DNA of 64,000 bases from Portunus trituberculatus (Eukaryota > Arthropoda > Malacostraca > Decapoda > Portunidae): NCBI RefSeq assembly GCF_017591435.1, contig NC_059294.1, positions 16,357,559 to 16,421,558 of the forward strand, read 5' to 3'. A program made the translations under genes and the position numbers. The notes under the pieces were generated by a model, which was not told the DNA's origin, made no database searches, and was given only the letters and a program-made list of their open reading frames with translations. Of this stretch, positions 21,218 to 36,401 are shown piece after piece. Within the stretch, counting starts at the first letter, position 1. Each line of letters begins with the position of its first letter.

Positions 21218-22366
21218 TAAATACACGTGCACACCTTCATGCCATCCAAGCTTTGTTTTCTATACAGTGTAGTTGCTTTTTTCTTTATCAATATATTGAT
21301 ATTATTTAGCATTATTATTGTTAGAAAATTAATTTAATTCTGCATTAAAATACCATGTTAACTGATTTTTATATTGATATTTTCAACTGTGGAATGGATT
21401 AGTTGGATTTCCATTATTTTAAAAGTGGAAATTCATTTTGAGATATGAGAATTTCAGGATATGAGCTACATTATTGAAAGAATTAAATTTGTAATTCAAG
21501 ATGCGACTGTACTTGAGTGGCCATCTGGGTCTCATTGGATGTCATTCTGGAGATCCTTGTCCCTCATCTTTTTCTTCACTGGAGTATCCATTGCTGTATT
21601 GTTTTCAAGGGAAGATTTCTCATTGACAACAAACATATCTTTAATACAGGCATAAATGTTACCCTCCAATAATCAGCACTGTACTCATTTGCTGCCTGGC
21701 CCACAGGAAAATTCAGCTTGTTATTGGTTACAAGGATGTGTTTGGGGCAATATAACCATACTCTGCTAAGGAATGATTCATCTAGGTTTCAAGGAAGTCT
21801 TAGGAGGCACCTTTACATTATTGTCAGATATCAGACAATCATGTGCATCACGAATGAACTGAAAATTATCAGGCTTAATGCCTTCAACATGAGGATGTGT
21901 ATTTTGTGTCCTCTGAGCACTCGTGACATATCCAAGGCTGTGCATACCACATCATGATTGTGTTCTGCAAGATTATGGTCTTTTTTCCCACATACTGTAA
22001 GAGATCTTTCAGAATGTCTGTCATATATGAGGCGTCACATCTAGAGGGCCGTGTATGCAGTATTAACGCGAGATATTGCACGTTGAAGTTAAGTATTGTT
22101 ATCTTAATGCAAAATGTAAGTAATGCATTAATATTACATATCATATTAATCAACTGGTCAATATCCATTTTCTAGAGCTTATTTGAGTTTCTTTGTGTTT
22201 GTTTGTTTGTATATTTGTTTGTTGTTTTTGCCAAACCCAAAACATGTTAATTATGTAAAGTTTCAATGTGTTTATGAAAACTAGTCTATATGTAAACATA
22301 CTGTGAGTTTCAGCAATTTTTATCCAAATCCTGATTTTTAATAAATTTTTGTATATGAAAAATGTA
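21218..22366. other. AT-rich stretch, one decayed coding-like segment
   Basis: Apart from the minus-strand segment described separately (21,480-21,990) and a few GTTT units near 22,197-22,230, I see no feature here. Confidence 0.4.
21480..21990 (-). pseudogene. Unidentified decayed coding-like segment
   Basis: On the minus strand several short open blocks in different frames look protein-like: IKPDNFQFIRDAHDCLISDN, then NNVKVPPKTSLKPR, and NEYSADYWRVTFMPVL. They are separated by stops and shifts. I do not recognise the family. The blocks are consistent with an old transposon or gag-type ORF or a processed pseudogene. Support is only the local codon-like texture, so this is a weak call. Confidence 0.25.
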
Positions 22367-23137
22367 GAGGTCCTCTTTTACTGCGCACCTCAGTTAATGT
22401 GTTTGTGGCTTTATTCGCAAACTCAACATTTCCATCACTCGTACAATGAATGAGCAAAATTTCCAACATCATCGCATTTGGTGAAAGAAACTTTCATTCT
22501 AGAACAAAATATATTTGCTATAATAAAATTATTTTTTCCACCAAAAACAATAAATTAAATCAAAATAAATTTTAAAATAAAGTTTTAACAATAAAAATAA
22601 TAATCAAATGTTAAAATATATAAACTAAACATTACATAACAAAGAACCACCAATACAGTTTGACGCCATGTTTCTGATTTGGTCCAGCCATGTTACTCTA
22701 TGTTGCCTGTGTTATGGTTTCATGTTTCATGTTTGCTAAGCATTATGATATTTTTTTACTTTTGTAGGTTGGCGATATGTAATACAGGCAACCCCCGCTT
22801 AACGAAGGTTCACACAACGAAATTTCGCTACAACGAAGGTTTCATTTTACTACCATCTGCTCGTTTAACGAACACGAAACTCGCTTTAACGAAGTTTTAT
22901 CCAGGTAATTTTTTCCAAGTTTGAAAGCCTCGCCATATCACGCAAGCCGACAGGCTTTAGAATACACCAGGAGCTGCCAATACTAAGGCCTGCCTCAGGA
23001 GAAATCCTGGGACATCTATGGAATCAAGATCAAGATCAAGCCTCTCGTGGACAACACGTGCACCACTCACTCACCTGTTCAGAAAATTAACAACATCTCA
23101 TCTTCCCTCGCTCAACTTACCACCAAAACGCCCTGCA

Positions 23138-23297
23138 ATGTGGTCTAGCGTTCCTAAGAAGACCAGGAAGTCTCGTACTCTCGAAGTGAAGCTGGATATT
23201 ATTCACAGACACGAGAGGCGAGAAAACTATAGCAATGCTCGCCACCATCTTGCCTCCATTTACTGTCTCTACTATTTTCAAGTCAGCAGACTCTATT
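23138..23297 (+). pseudogene. Tigger T1 transposase, N-terminal part before the insertion
   Basis: Met at 23,138 begins MWSSVPKKTRKSRTLEVKLD, then IIHRHERRENYSNARHHL: a CENP-B/psq helix-turn-helix typical of Tigger transposases. A one-base shift near 23,250 changes frame to LPPFTVSTIFKSADSI, which runs to the TTAA at 23,296. The frame continues on the far side of the nested element at 29,392. DNA-binding part only; no DDE domain. Confidence 0.75.
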
Positions 23298-23578
23298 AAC
23301 CCTTAAACTGCTAATTCCTAACTGCTGAATGCTTTGGTACACCTAAAATATAAACATTCCCATGTCAGAAAAAATATATTTTGAATTGTATGCCATGAAT
23401 GGCAAACATCCAAAATGCAGTAATACCGAAGTTTTGAATCTGTAAATAAATAAATAGAGCAAGAAATAGGCCTACAAAACTTCGTGGGCTTTGAAAAGCG
23501 CGGGAAACTAGTGACATGTCGGGTGCACTGTATGGTCTGGGTTGGGAGCTGAGTGGTACCAAGCTGGGCCATTTTCTA

Positions 23579-23680
<102 letters not shown>

Positions 23681-23899
23681 ATTTACCTAGTTGTATTTAC
23701 CTAGTTGTAGTTTTACAGGGCCTGGGCTTTATGCTCGTGTGGTCCCATCTCCATATCTACACTTATCCAATTTTTCTTTAAAACTATGTACACTCTTTGC
23801 TGACACCACTTCTTCACTCAAACTGTTCCAAGTCTCAACACATCTTTGCAGGAAAGTAAATTTTTTAACATCTCTCAGACATCGTCCCTTCCTTAGTGT
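23681..23899 (-). mobile_element. LINE family A 3' end fragment
   Basis: About 220 bp nearly identical to the 3' end of A3 (24,771-24,985): two TACCTAGTTGTA motifs, the 3' UTR, and the last ~50 codons of RT. Its 5' side stops at GTGTGTGTAAGTGTG, part of the GT minisatellite. It is an independent 5'-truncated insertion in the same orientation as A3. Confidence 0.85.
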
Positions 23900-24772
<873 letters not shown>

Positions 24773-24800
24773 TTACCTAGTTGTATTTACCTAGTTGTAG

Positions 24801-26846
24801 TTTTACAGGGCCTGGGCTTTATGCTCGTGTGGTCCCGTCTCCATATCTACACTTATCCAATTTTTCTTTAAAACTATGTACACTCTTTGCTGATACCACT
24901 TCCTCACTCAAACTGTTCCAAGTCTCAACACATCTTTGCGGAAACTAAATTTTTAACATCTCTCAGACATCGTCCCTTCCTTAGTTTCTTACTATGCGAT
25001 CTTGTGCTTCTAAAGTCATATTCTTCTCTCAGGATCAGTTTCTCATTATCCACTTCATCCATTCTGTTAATCAATTTATAAACTTGTATCAGATCCCCTC
25101 TCTCTCTTCTCTGCTCCAAGGTTGGTAGATCCATTGCCTTTAGTCTCTCCTCATATGCCATCCCTTTAAATTCTGGAACCATTCTTGTAGCCATTTTTTG
25201 TAGTCTCTCTAATTTTCTTATGTGTTTCTTTTTATGGGGAGTCCACACAACTCCTGCATATTCCAATCTAGGTCTTATTTTAGTACTTATCAATTTCTTC
25301 ATCATTTCCTTGTCCATATAGTGAAATGCTACTCCAATATTCCTTAGCAAATTATACGTCTCTCTGAAAATTCTATCAATATGGCTAACCGGTTGATTAT
25401 TTTCTTCCATTGTCACTCCCAAGTCCTTTTCCTTTTTTACTTTTTCTAGTTCTACTCCATCTCCCATCTTATAGATTCCCACTGGTCGTCTTTCACTTTT
25501 CCCATTTCCATGACATGGCTTTTGTCCACATTGAATTCCATCTCCCATTTTTTGCTCCATTTCCAGATCTTGTTTAAGTCTTCCTGTAGTATTTCACAAT
25601 CCTCTTTTTGTTTAATGACTGCACAGTTTCGCATCGTCCGCAAACAGATTTATGTAGCTGTTCACTCCCTCTGGCATGTCATTTATATATACGAGAAAAA
25701 GTATTGATGCCAATACTGACCCCTGTGGCACTCCGCTGTCTACTGTTCTCCACTTGGACTTCATATCTTTAACTATCGTCCTTATTTCTCTCCCATTAAG
25801 TAATTCTTCATCCATCTCAATGTGCTTCCTTTTAAGCCACCCTTCTCCTCTAACTTCCATAGTAATCTTTCATGTGGCACTTTATCAAAAGCCTTTTTTA
25901 GATCTAAATAAATACAGTCAACCCATCCTCTCTCTCTTGTACTTTATCAACTATTCTAGAGTAGAAACTCAATAAATTTGTCACACATGACCGACCTTTT
26001 CTAAAACCAAATTGGCTATTTGATAATATTTTGTTGTCTTCAAGAAACTCGATCCATTGCTTCTTTATTACTTTTTCACACATCTTGCATATTACACTAG
26101 TTAGTGATACCGGCCTGTAATTTAAAGGTTCTTCCTTCCTTCCGCTCTTATATATGGGAACCACCTCAGCTCTTTTCCACTCCACTGGCACTGTTCCATT
26201 TTCTATTGAGCATTTTATGATGTTGTATATTGGACTTGCTAGTTCTTCCCTACATTCTTTCAGTATTCTGCCTGAGACTTCATCCGGTCCCATTGCCTTT
26301 TCCTCATCCAATTCCGTCATCAACTTTTTATTTCAAGCTTGGTTACTTTAATCTCTTTCATATAGACAGTCTCTCTATTACCCTGTGGTCTTTCAAATTT
26401 GGATTCCTTAGTAAAGACCTCATGAAATTTACTATTTAACAGTTCTGCCATACTTTTGGGTCTTCCACCATTCCGTTTTCTCCTTTTAACCTTTCTATTG
26501 TTTCTTTTTGTCTTATTTTTCCATTTATGAATCTGTAGAACAATTTTGGTTGTTCCTTACATTTTTCGACAATGTCCTTTTCATAGTTCTTTTCTTCTTC
26601 CTTTCTCACCTTAGCATATTCATTTCTTGCTGTTTTGAAGTTTTCCTTATTTTCTGGATTTCTGTTTCTTCTCCACCTTTTCCATGCTCCATCTCGTTTC
26701 TCCTTTGCCCTAGCACATCTTGCATTAAACCAATCTTTCTTTCCTTCTTCTTTAGGTCTATATTTCGGAACATATTCCCTGACCCCAGTTTTGTATATTT
26801 CCAAAAATAAGTTATATTTCTCTTGAACCGTTAATGAGTTTTCCAT
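24801..26846 (-). pseudogene. LINE A3 reverse transcriptase
   Basis: Five overlapping frames cover it. Motifs: EKAMGPDEVSGRILKECREE, NYRPVSLTSVICKMCEKV, QFGFRKGRSCVTNLLSFYSR, SGVPQGSVLASILFLVYIND and LFADDAKL (catalytic pair intact). The thumb/C-terminal block is at 24,925-25,300. Unlike A1 and A2 it lacks the 4-nt insertion after SKWR. Frameshifts lie near 26,440, 26,330, 25,900, 25,620 and 25,550. Confidence 0.9.
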
Positions 26847-26857
26847 CTCCTCCCAGT

Positions 26858-27740
26858 TTACGTTTTAAAATAGTTCTTGAGATTCTCAATATCAGCCTTT
26901 CTGTAATTTAATCGGTCTCCTTTGTATGATTCATCTCTATCTTCCTTTCCTTCTTCTATATCCATCTCTAATATTACATGGTCACTCTTTCCCAATGGGC
27001 ACTTGTATCTTATATCATCGTTAATTGGTATATCCCTTGTAAAAACTAGGTCTAATCTTGCCGGCTCATCGTTTCCTCTGAATCTTGTGTTTTCCTTTAC
27101 TCTTTGGACCATCAAATTATCTATCATTAGGTTCAGGAATCTATCTCCCAGGCATCTTCCCCCATACCACTTTCATAATTTTCCCAGTCTACCTCCTTAC
27201 AGTTGAAATCTCCTATCAATATAACTTTTCTCCTTTCCTTAATGATTCTTGTAAGACTCCTTATTGTGTCATCTATCATGTCTCTATATTCTTGGTTAGT
27301 CCATGAGTTTGTTTTTGGTGGCACATATGTTCCAATGATTGTTAACTCCTTTTTGTTAATATGCATCTTAACATACAGTATTTCTGATTTTCCTTCCCCA
27401 AACTCCACTTGATTTACCACTATCTCCTTCCTTAACATCATCATGACTCCTCCTCCTCCTTTACCCACTCTCTCTCTCCTCCATATATTATACCTTTTAT
27501 CTATGTCTATTTTTATTTTATTGCCTCATTTAACTTTGTTTCCACCAGGCATACAATATCTGGTTCTTCTTTCTTTATGTAATCTCTTAATTCTAATTTA
27601 CTAGATAAAATCCCATCTATGTTTGTATACATCATTTTTAATCTCTTGTTCTTATCATTTTTAGTTAAACTTGCTCCATTCTTTTCTCTTCTTTCTCTTT
27701 TATATACCATTTCCTTATCCTGTCTCCTATAATTCTCCAA
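26858..27740 (-). pseudogene. LINE A3 endonuclease
   Basis: EEP endonuclease motifs: MMYTNIDGILSSKLELRDYI, PDIVCLVETKLNEAIK (27,513-27,740 frame), GKGGGGVMMML, IIGTYVPPKTNSWTNQEYRD, VILIGDFNCKEVDWENY (27,133-27,468), then ARLDLVFTRDIPINDD and GKSDHVILEMDIEEG (26,858-27,127). All metal and catalytic residues of the family are present (N, E, D, N, D, SDH), broken only by a stop near 27,513 and two frameshifts near 27,470 and 27,130. It is the best-preserved family-A endonuclease in the window. Confidence 0.9.
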
Positions 27741-27840
27741 AAATGCCTTCTTCTCCTCCTCTGACCTTTCATTATTTTTTCTCTTGCTTCTGCCACCAGT
27801 TCATTGTGTCTCTTCCTTTCCTCCTCGTTTCTATTTTTCT

Positions 27841-28687
27841 TTATATATATATCTTTGCAACCTTCTGTTTCTCTGAGTTTCGTTTTCTATATAGTACTTC
27901 TTCTGCTGCTGCTTGTGATTTTAGTAATATCTTAATTGGTCTCACTGTTCCTTCTTGATATGGTCCCATTCTATGGATTTCTTCTACTTCCTCTTCTAAG
28001 TTCTGTCTATCCTCGTCATTCAGATGTTTTAGTAGGTCTTTTACTGATTTCATTTCGTTTTTTCCTTCTTGGTCTATATTTAACATTTTTTCTTTCAGTC
28101 CAAAAATAATTACACTCTTCTTTTTTCTGCAATTTCTCTTACTAAATTTTCTTTTTCTTGAGGACTCCTATCATTTTGCTTGTCATATTTTCATCTCTTT
28201 CTTTTAACTGTTCTTGAAATACTTCTTGAAATGATTCCTTGTCTTTCTTATCTTGGATTCTCCATGCTTGTACTTCTTTTTTAATCACGTCTTGTACTCT
28301 TTCTTCTTCCTTGTTAACTAGATCTTTTAGCTTTTCTTTCTCAGCTTTACCGAGTACTTCTTCCATCAATTTCTTATAGTTCGCTATTTGGACTTTTAAT
28401 TCTTCATTTTCGGTTCTTAGCCTAGTTTCGTTTTCTTCCACTCTTTTTATCCTTTCTTTCAATTTCTGGAGCTCTTTATCCTGTTCTTCATTCTCTTTCA
28501 TTCCCATACTCTCCTTTATCAATTTATCTAATTTACGTTCGATAGTTAAGACTCTATCAAATAGTGAAGTTTGCGCCGTATCAAAGCCTTCAAATTCTCC
28601 TCCTCCCTCACCAACATTGTCATCATCAGCTTTCATTCTTTCCCTTGTCACATACCTGCATTTAGATGGAATATCTTTCTCACTCAT
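27841..28687 (-). pseudogene. LINE A3 ORF1 coiled-coil and RNA-binding-like region
   Basis: The first frame (28,142-28,687, 181 codons) starts MSEKDIPSKCRYVTRERMKA and is mostly coiled coil (LTIERKLDKLIKES.., KERIKRVEENETRLRTENEE). A shift at about 28,140 leads to the second piece (27,841-28,086) with KSVKDLLKHLNDEDRQNLEE and VRPIKILLKSQ, the segment conserved in families A, B, D and E before the endonuclease. By analogy with other LINE ORF1 proteins it would bind element RNA. Confidence 0.8.
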
Positions 28688-28830
28688 TATTATTTAACAC
28701 TGTATTCATGAAAGGAAAAATGAGTCCACACTTATCGCCCCGGCCACTGTAAACCCAAACAAAGGTAGTGAAGATCAGCTGATTCTCGGGAGCGACGGTA
28801 TCCCGTCCTTCCTCTGCTGCGTCTCGTCTG

Positions 28831-28904
28831 TGTGTGTGTGTGTGTGTGTACGAGAGACACGAATTCACTGTGCAGAGGTTTTGTACGTATTGTGTATGAT
28901 AGAG

Positions 28905-28939
<35 letters not shown>

Positions 28940-28980
28940 CTGTGTGTCCTGCATGACACAAGTCCTCTGTACAATACCAC
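28831..28980. repeat. GT minisatellite, right part
   Basis: (GT)n, a diverged core (CACTGTGCAGAGGTTTTGTA), (GT)n at 28,907-28,939, and a partial core (GTCCTCTGTACA). It is the continuation, beyond LINE A3, of the array at 23,900-24,770. Confidence 0.85.
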
Positions 28981-29377
28981 AGCTCAAAATGCTACTAGAA
29001 TTGTTGCCCGTATGCCGTAAGAAGCTGATATAATAACAAAAATCTCTTGATTGAGATAGAAGTAATAAACTATAGCATAATTTGGTCTCTTCTATAAAGT
29101 TTTCTACGTTTTCTATGATATTCAAGGCTGGATTCTACCCGACAAGTCAAGAGGGGTTGCCAGGTGTCTCCTACTTTTCCGTAAAAACTCAAGTGAGGCC
29201 CTTGTTATAGTATCTGGAGCCCTCATGATGGTAACACTATGTGGGGAGGAGTCACAAGAGCAGGTCTGAAGGGAAACGCACCACGAAAATTTTAAACATT
29301 CCCCGCGAAAATTCATGATTACATAAGCGATCGCCGCGTCACAGTACTTGAGAGGCTTGATTATATAAGCGATTGCC
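28981..29377. other. PB1 interior, right side
   Basis: No coding signal. Subterminal ATAAGCGATYGCCGC occurs twice (near 29,323 and 29,365), resembling repeated transposase-binding motifs next to the right terminal repeat. Confidence 0.5.
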
Positions 29378-29391
29378 GCAGTTTAAGGGTT

Positions 29392-29500
29392 AAGAAGGCT
29401 GATGAGACCGTATCTTCCTTGCAAGCTAAAACAATCACCTGAACTTGTGACTCTACAATGGATAAAATGAAAAGCCTTGTGGAAATGTGGTAAATAAGTT
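29392..29500 (+). pseudogene. Tigger T1 transposase, continuation after the insertion
   Basis: From the right TTAA the frame reads KKADETVSSLQAKTIT then a stop (CGA-like codon now TGA), followed by TCDSTMDKMKSLVEMW. This is the Tigger segment between the two DNA-binding domains. Together with 23,250-23,296 it shows the insertion split one reading frame. Confidence 0.7.
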
Positions 29501-29844
29501 TTGTATGCGATACAATTATACGCCCTTTGTTTACATTCCACAGGTTACCGGTTAGTGTATTTCCTGTTTCACTCTCCCTCCCTTCATAAACTTAAGATCA
29601 TCAACATTATAAAGTTACGTACATACATACATTAGTGTACATTATAATGACTTAAATTAAACTGCCTAAATATTTAACTTCATAATTTTTACTTTCATTA
29701 AACCTTTCACTGTACTATGATGCACTCTCACTTGTTATAATCGGTTCGCTTAACAAAGTTTCGCTTAACAAAGTGTGTTTTAGGAACATAACCCCTTCAT
29801 TAAGCAGGGGTTGCCTGTATTTGTGATCTTTCTAGGTTTGTGAA

Positions 29845-30050
29845 TATGGCTTCTTCCAAAGGGAATAGTGTTACTGGTATAGCTTATCAAGAAACGAATA
29901 ACATTTTCGCTTCAAAAGAAATTCGACATCATAGCCAAGGTTGAGGCAGATGAGAAGCTCTGTGAAGTAGGCAGATTTCACTCTATTAATAAGTTCACAG
30001 TGCATAACATGGTGAAAAGTAAGGATGCCATAAATAACACAGTGCAGGAA
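29845..30050 (+). pseudogene. Tigger-like (CENP-B) helix-turn-helix remnant
   Basis: A possible start MASSKGNS at about 29,847 is followed, after a frame change, by LQKKFDIIAKVEADEKLCEV and GRFHSINKFTVHNMVKSKDA, a CENP-B/psq DNA-binding domain as in Tigger transposases. It breaks off at a TGA near 30,050. It is assigned to outer element T3 because it lies just beyond the T1 right end. Confidence 0.65.
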
Positions 30051-30207
30051 TGATTCATACAGGGGCCCTTATGGAAGGGGGGGTGCAGTCTCAGGTATCA
30101 GTTGTGGTGGGTACCAGTCCCAATTTTATTTATTATTCCGGTAGTGCATCTTCAATAATGTGCACATTTTCTTGGCCCCTTTCCTGCATATTAAAGGAGG
30201 ACCCCTG

Positions 30208-30730
30208 TATATATGTTTTGATTTGACAGCCTATCATTCTACCTTCTTGGTATGCTTACAAGATGTTGCTGGAGTATCAGGCTCCACACTGATGTCACTC
30301 AAGCTCATACTTGACACTGTAATCCATGTATTTATGCGGAAAATAATAAGAGTGTTGTGTGAGTACCACGTGTACGAGGTTTAAAGGGCAAGCTGCTGTG
30401 GCACAGATCCCATGATTTAACATTGTGTTTGGCACATGGGAAACATGTATTTTCATGCTTCAGAAATGGGAAATAGGGAGTTAGTTTTGCCTGGCAACTA
30501 GTTCCACATGAATACTACACACCTCTAGTAGCCTGTGTTACATTATTAGCCAAGTTAGCCCTGAAAGCGGCCCATTTTTCTTTAATTTTATTGCTATATC
30601 CCATTTTCTCAGTTTATACTTATTACTATCATAATTATTTGTTTAGTCATAGTATCTTACATAAGTTTATTTTCCTTTATATTCATAAGCTTTATATCTT
30701 TGAAATGTAATGAAATAGAGGGAATTAATT
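30208..30730. other. No recognisable feature
   Basis: AT-rich sequence between the nested DNA transposons and an RT fragment; nothing identified. Confidence 0.4.
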
Positions 30731-31123
30731 GTGATGAGTAAAGATACCAAAGATAAAAACAGTGCATCAGCCCTAGTCCTAGAAAAGATTGGGTTGAGCA
30801 CAAAGATAGTTAACATGGTGCGAAGTATGTATGTGGATACAAGGGTGAAATACAGACTAGGAGATGTAGTGACAGACTGGGTGAAGAGTGAGAGAGGAGT
30901 TAGGCAGGGTTGCATACTGTCACCAACCCTTTTTAGCTTATACACAGAGGAACTGGCTGCCAGAATGAGAAGAATGAATGCAGGAGTAAATGTGAGGAAT
31001 GATAAGATATGTGTGCTCTTGTATGCAGAGGAAATTGTAATTATGAATGAATCAGCAGATGAGTTTCAAAGCTTGTTGAATGATAGGTATGGGAGAGACT
31101 TTGGGGAGAAGCCAGAGTATTAG
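30731..31123 (+). pseudogene. LINE reverse-transcriptase fragment of a separate lineage
   Basis: An open frame of 130 codons. The readable RT core starts at KIGLSTKIVNMVRSMYVDTR and includes ERGVRQGCILSPTLFSLYTE (motif B region) and LLYAEEIVIM (motif C; YADD has become YAEE, losing both catalytic aspartates). The VRQGC..SP..F signature differs from the VPQGSVL of families A-G and fits an RTE/L1-like or other LINE clade. No 3' end or tail is recognisable, so it is an isolated internal fragment. Confidence 0.7.
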
Positions 31124-33026
<1,903 letters not shown>

Positions 33027-33131
33027 CTTGGTGACTAAATAATAAATATGTCTTTGGCCTCGTTTAAGGATGGCAACATCACCAGGCTTCTTACCCTGCT
33101 CAGCCAGTTCCTGAACACCACCAAACTTTGT
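33027..33131 (-). CDS. OARD1: OARD1/TARG1-like macrodomain protein, internal exon
   Basis: A 105-bp exon encoding 35 residues in phase 0: TKFGGVQELAEQGKKPGDVA then ILKRGQRHIYYLVTK. It is bounded by TTTTCAG on the upstream side (minus strand, acceptor at 33,132-33,134) and by GTAAGT (donor at 33,026-33,021). From memory, human OARD1 reads KKFGGVQELLNQQKKSGEVA followed by VLKRDGRYIYYLITK at this place. The protein is a macrodomain hydrolase that removes terminal ADP-ribose from Glu/Asp and deacylates O-acyl-ADP-ribose. The last codon (Lys) aligns with the catalytic Lys84 of the human enzyme. The downstream exon with the second catalytic residue (Asp125) was not found in the window. Confidence 0.85.
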
Positions 33132-33304
33132 CTGAAAACATGGTGGTTATAAATAATGAAATCATTCCATACTAGAAACAATTAAAAAAAAAATTTTCAT
33201 ATCTAATTTATAAACACAAAGTCAAGATTTATTATCTATTCTTATAATGAATAGGCAGAAGACAACTGCCAAAATGATAATTACTCACAGTGAGACCAAA
33301 AAGG

Positions 33305-33442
33305 ACTGGTTCAAGTGGTGCTGTGAACTTATCACTAAAATTAGTGTGACCTCATTGAACATTTTCCTTTGTGTCTCACAACACAATTGGGCAGTCACAG
33401 CCTACCCTCTAAAATTTACTCTTCTTTCACGTAAAACTACTT
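33305..33442 (+). mobile_element. LINE family H remnant, first part (split by PB2)
   Basis: GTGCTGTGAACTTATCACTA.. through GTAAAACTAC parallels 43,487-43,606 (GTGCTGTGAACTTACCAACA..). The other half of this copy lies at 42,274-42,852. This shows that the flanks of PB2 were once contiguous. Confidence 0.7.
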
Positions 33443-33660
33443 TTAACCCCTTCAATACGGTGACGCCTATGTGGGTGTCATGAAGCCCCAGTAGCAAATA
33501 CGATGATGCCTACGTAGACGTCATATTTCTTTTCTGAGCTTTCTTCAATTCAGTTGTCCCGTATAGTGTGTTGGATACCAACTACACACGCCGTATGCTG
33601 TCCTTGAAATCCTAGTGCTCCTCCCACCATCCTTGTCTCCACCAATCACTAAAGATAAGC

Positions 33661-33959
<299 letters not shown>

Positions 33960-34290
33960 TCCACGCTCCATAGAGAACGGACGTGCCTCCTGCTCAGAGT
34001 GGCATCTAACTAACACTCCACACGCTAAGCAATGTGCTTGAGTGAGAGTCGTTATTGGTAGTGAGGGGCAACCAGAGCGAGTGAACAAGTGTACAGAGTG
34101 AACGTAGCCTGGTGGCGTGTACATGGGAGTGATCGGAGGTGTGAGAACCTCCACACTCCAAACGACAGAGCGGGAACCACACAAAGGCCAGCCATAGCAG
34201 CCGCCAACGCATCCCACCACACACATGTAGCTACCAGGCCTGGCCCCCAGTGACCACACACCCACATGCTCCCAGGAAGAGTAAAAAAAA

Positions 34291-35260
34291 ATGGATAGAC
34301 CAGTAAGAAATAAATTACCAAATTCAAAATATGTCGATGAGGCCCAGGGAGCAAAGCTGAAAGTGGCCAGTCAAAGCATGAGTCCATCTTCAACAGGGGC
34401 AACAATGCAAGGTAGATTGGTAATGTTGGAGAAGAGATTTGAGTTGGTGAAGGAATTAAAAGTTCAGAGGAGTGAGGAGGAGCAGGATAGAGAATTCCGC
34501 AAGGCTTTGAAGGAAAGAGTTAAGAGACTGGAGGAAAATGAAAAACGATTGGTGGATGAGAATGCACACTTGAGAGTGGAGGTTGAAAAATACAAGAGAT
34601 GGTTGGAGGAGAAAATAGAGAGAGTAGTAAAGGAGAAAGATGACTTTAAGGAAATGATTAGTGAGCAGAATGAAAGGTTTGAAAGGAATGGGAACTGAAG
34701 AAAACACAATGGACTGAGTCGAGGGAAGCAGAGATGGTTGGATTACAAGAAATAATTAAAGATCAGTTGAAGGAAGACAAAAAAGAAAGGTCCAAGGAAC
34801 TGGTTAATGTAATGAAGAATAAGGAAACATTGATAAGGAAATAGCAGAAAAAAGAAGAGTGTGTTAATATTTGGGATGAAAGAACAAAATATAACATATA
34901 AGCCTAAGAGAATTAAGGAAGAATTAAAAATGGTAAGAGATCTGTTCAAAAATCTAAATGATGATGAAAAAAAAGACCTACAAGAAGAAGTGGAAGAGAT
35001 CCATAGACTGGGTCCGTATAAGGAGGAGTGAGCAGACCGATTAAAGTAGTACTGAAGTCACAACAATCTGGAGGATATCCTATATAGAACATCAAAGTTA
35101 AGAGAGATAGAAGGTTGTAAAGAGGTGTTTGTGAGAAAGAATAGAAATGAGGAAGAGAGGAGAAGATATAAGGAATTGGTGGAAGAGGCGAGAAGGAAAA
35201 ATGATGAGCGGTCTGAGGACGAAAGAGAAAAGTTTTTTTGGAGAGTTATAAGAGAGAGTC
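34291..35260 (+). pseudogene. LINE E ORF1 coiled-coil and RNA-binding-like region
   Basis: Starts MDRPVRNKLPNSKYVDEAQG. A coiled coil follows from about residue 45 (RLVMLEKRFELVKELKVQRS, KERVKRLEENEKRLVDENAH). After frameshifts near 34,695 and 34,850 comes the conserved segment (KMVRDLFKNLNDDEKKDLQE near 34,930, then IHRLGPYKEE) and KLREIEGCKEVFVRKNRNEE at about 35,100. At the place where LINE A2 has its (TA)n expansion, this family encodes CKEVFVRKN with no TA run. Confidence 0.8.
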
Positions 35261-35319
35261 AGAAAGTGGTATGTGGAAAGAAGGAATGCGGAGAAACCCC
35301 TAGAGGGAGCAGTGGGTGG

Positions 35320-35995
35320 ACCATAATGTATACTAATATAGATGGGATACTGTCAAGTAGATTGGAATTGCAAGACTATATATGATGGTGGAGAAGCCTG
35401 ATATAGTGTGTTTGACTGAGAAACAAACAAAGAAAAATTTGGATAATAAATATAATATATGGAGAAAGGATAGAGTAAAGGTGGAGGAGGAGTTATGATT
35501 ATGACGAAGAAATAAATAAATGTGGATAAGGTTTGGTATGGGAAGAACAATGCAGAAGTGATAAGCATAAGGATAAAAAGTGATGGAAAAGAATTAATAA
35601 TCATGGTGACCTATGTACCTCCTAAAACAAATTCTTGGACATTAAGGGAATACGACAATATGATCAAGGATACTTTACAGAGTTTGGAAAGATCTGGAAA
35701 AAGAAAAGTGATACTAGTAGGAGATTTTAATTGTAAGGAGGTGGATTGGGAAAATCTAGTAAGCGGTGTTGGAGAGGAAGCATGGGGAGAGAGATTTCTT
35801 AATCTAATGATGGAAAATATGATGGAACAGAGGGTGAAGGAAAATACTAGATATACAGGAAATGATGAACCAGCTAGACTGGATTTGGTGTTAACAAGAG
35901 AAGTGTACCTATGTGGAGATATACAATACAAATGTCCTTTGGGAAAGAGTGATCATGTGGTTATGGAAATGCAGATAGCAACAACACAGCATAAC
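35320..35995 (+). pseudogene. LINE E endonuclease
   Basis: MYTNIDGILSSRLELQDYI (about 35,328), a stop-rich middle, then the open frame 35,522-36,004 with IMVTYVPPKTNSWTLREYDN, VILVGDFNCKEVDWENLVSG, DEPARLDLVLTREVYLCGDI and CPLGKSDHVVMEMQIA. All catalytic residues are kept in the open part. The element is interrupted after the codons for EMQIA by LINE F. A TGA near 35,383 and a shift near 35,490-35,515 disable it. Confidence 0.85.
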
Positions 35996-36401
35996 ATAAC
36001 ATAACATAAATAATAAGATAACAAAGGGCCACCAGGGCCCATCTAGGTTATCCTGTATCAGTCGCACAGCGACCTCGTCATCAGTACTTAAAGATACACT
36101 TACAAGTACACAATACATTATATACTAATTCTAAATATTTGGCCCATTAACAGGGCTAAGTCCTGCAGCGAAATCCTCTACAATTTGTGGTCCCCATACA
36201 TGGGGATCATGTCTTATTTAACTATAGTAAATTTCTTATAAAAACTATCATGCAGTGCTATACATAATTATAAATCTAATAAATTTAAGTGCTTATCTAA
36301 TCTGTTTTTAAACATTGTCAAACTAGTGCTATTTACAACCGTCTCTGGCAATGCATTCCAGAAGTCTACCACTCTATGACTAAAGAAATATTTTCTTATA
36401 T

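Noticed and set aside
34052..34405. Minus-strand frames in the LINE E 5' UTR
   Set aside because: Antisense to a conserved-looking LINE leader with no protein similarity.
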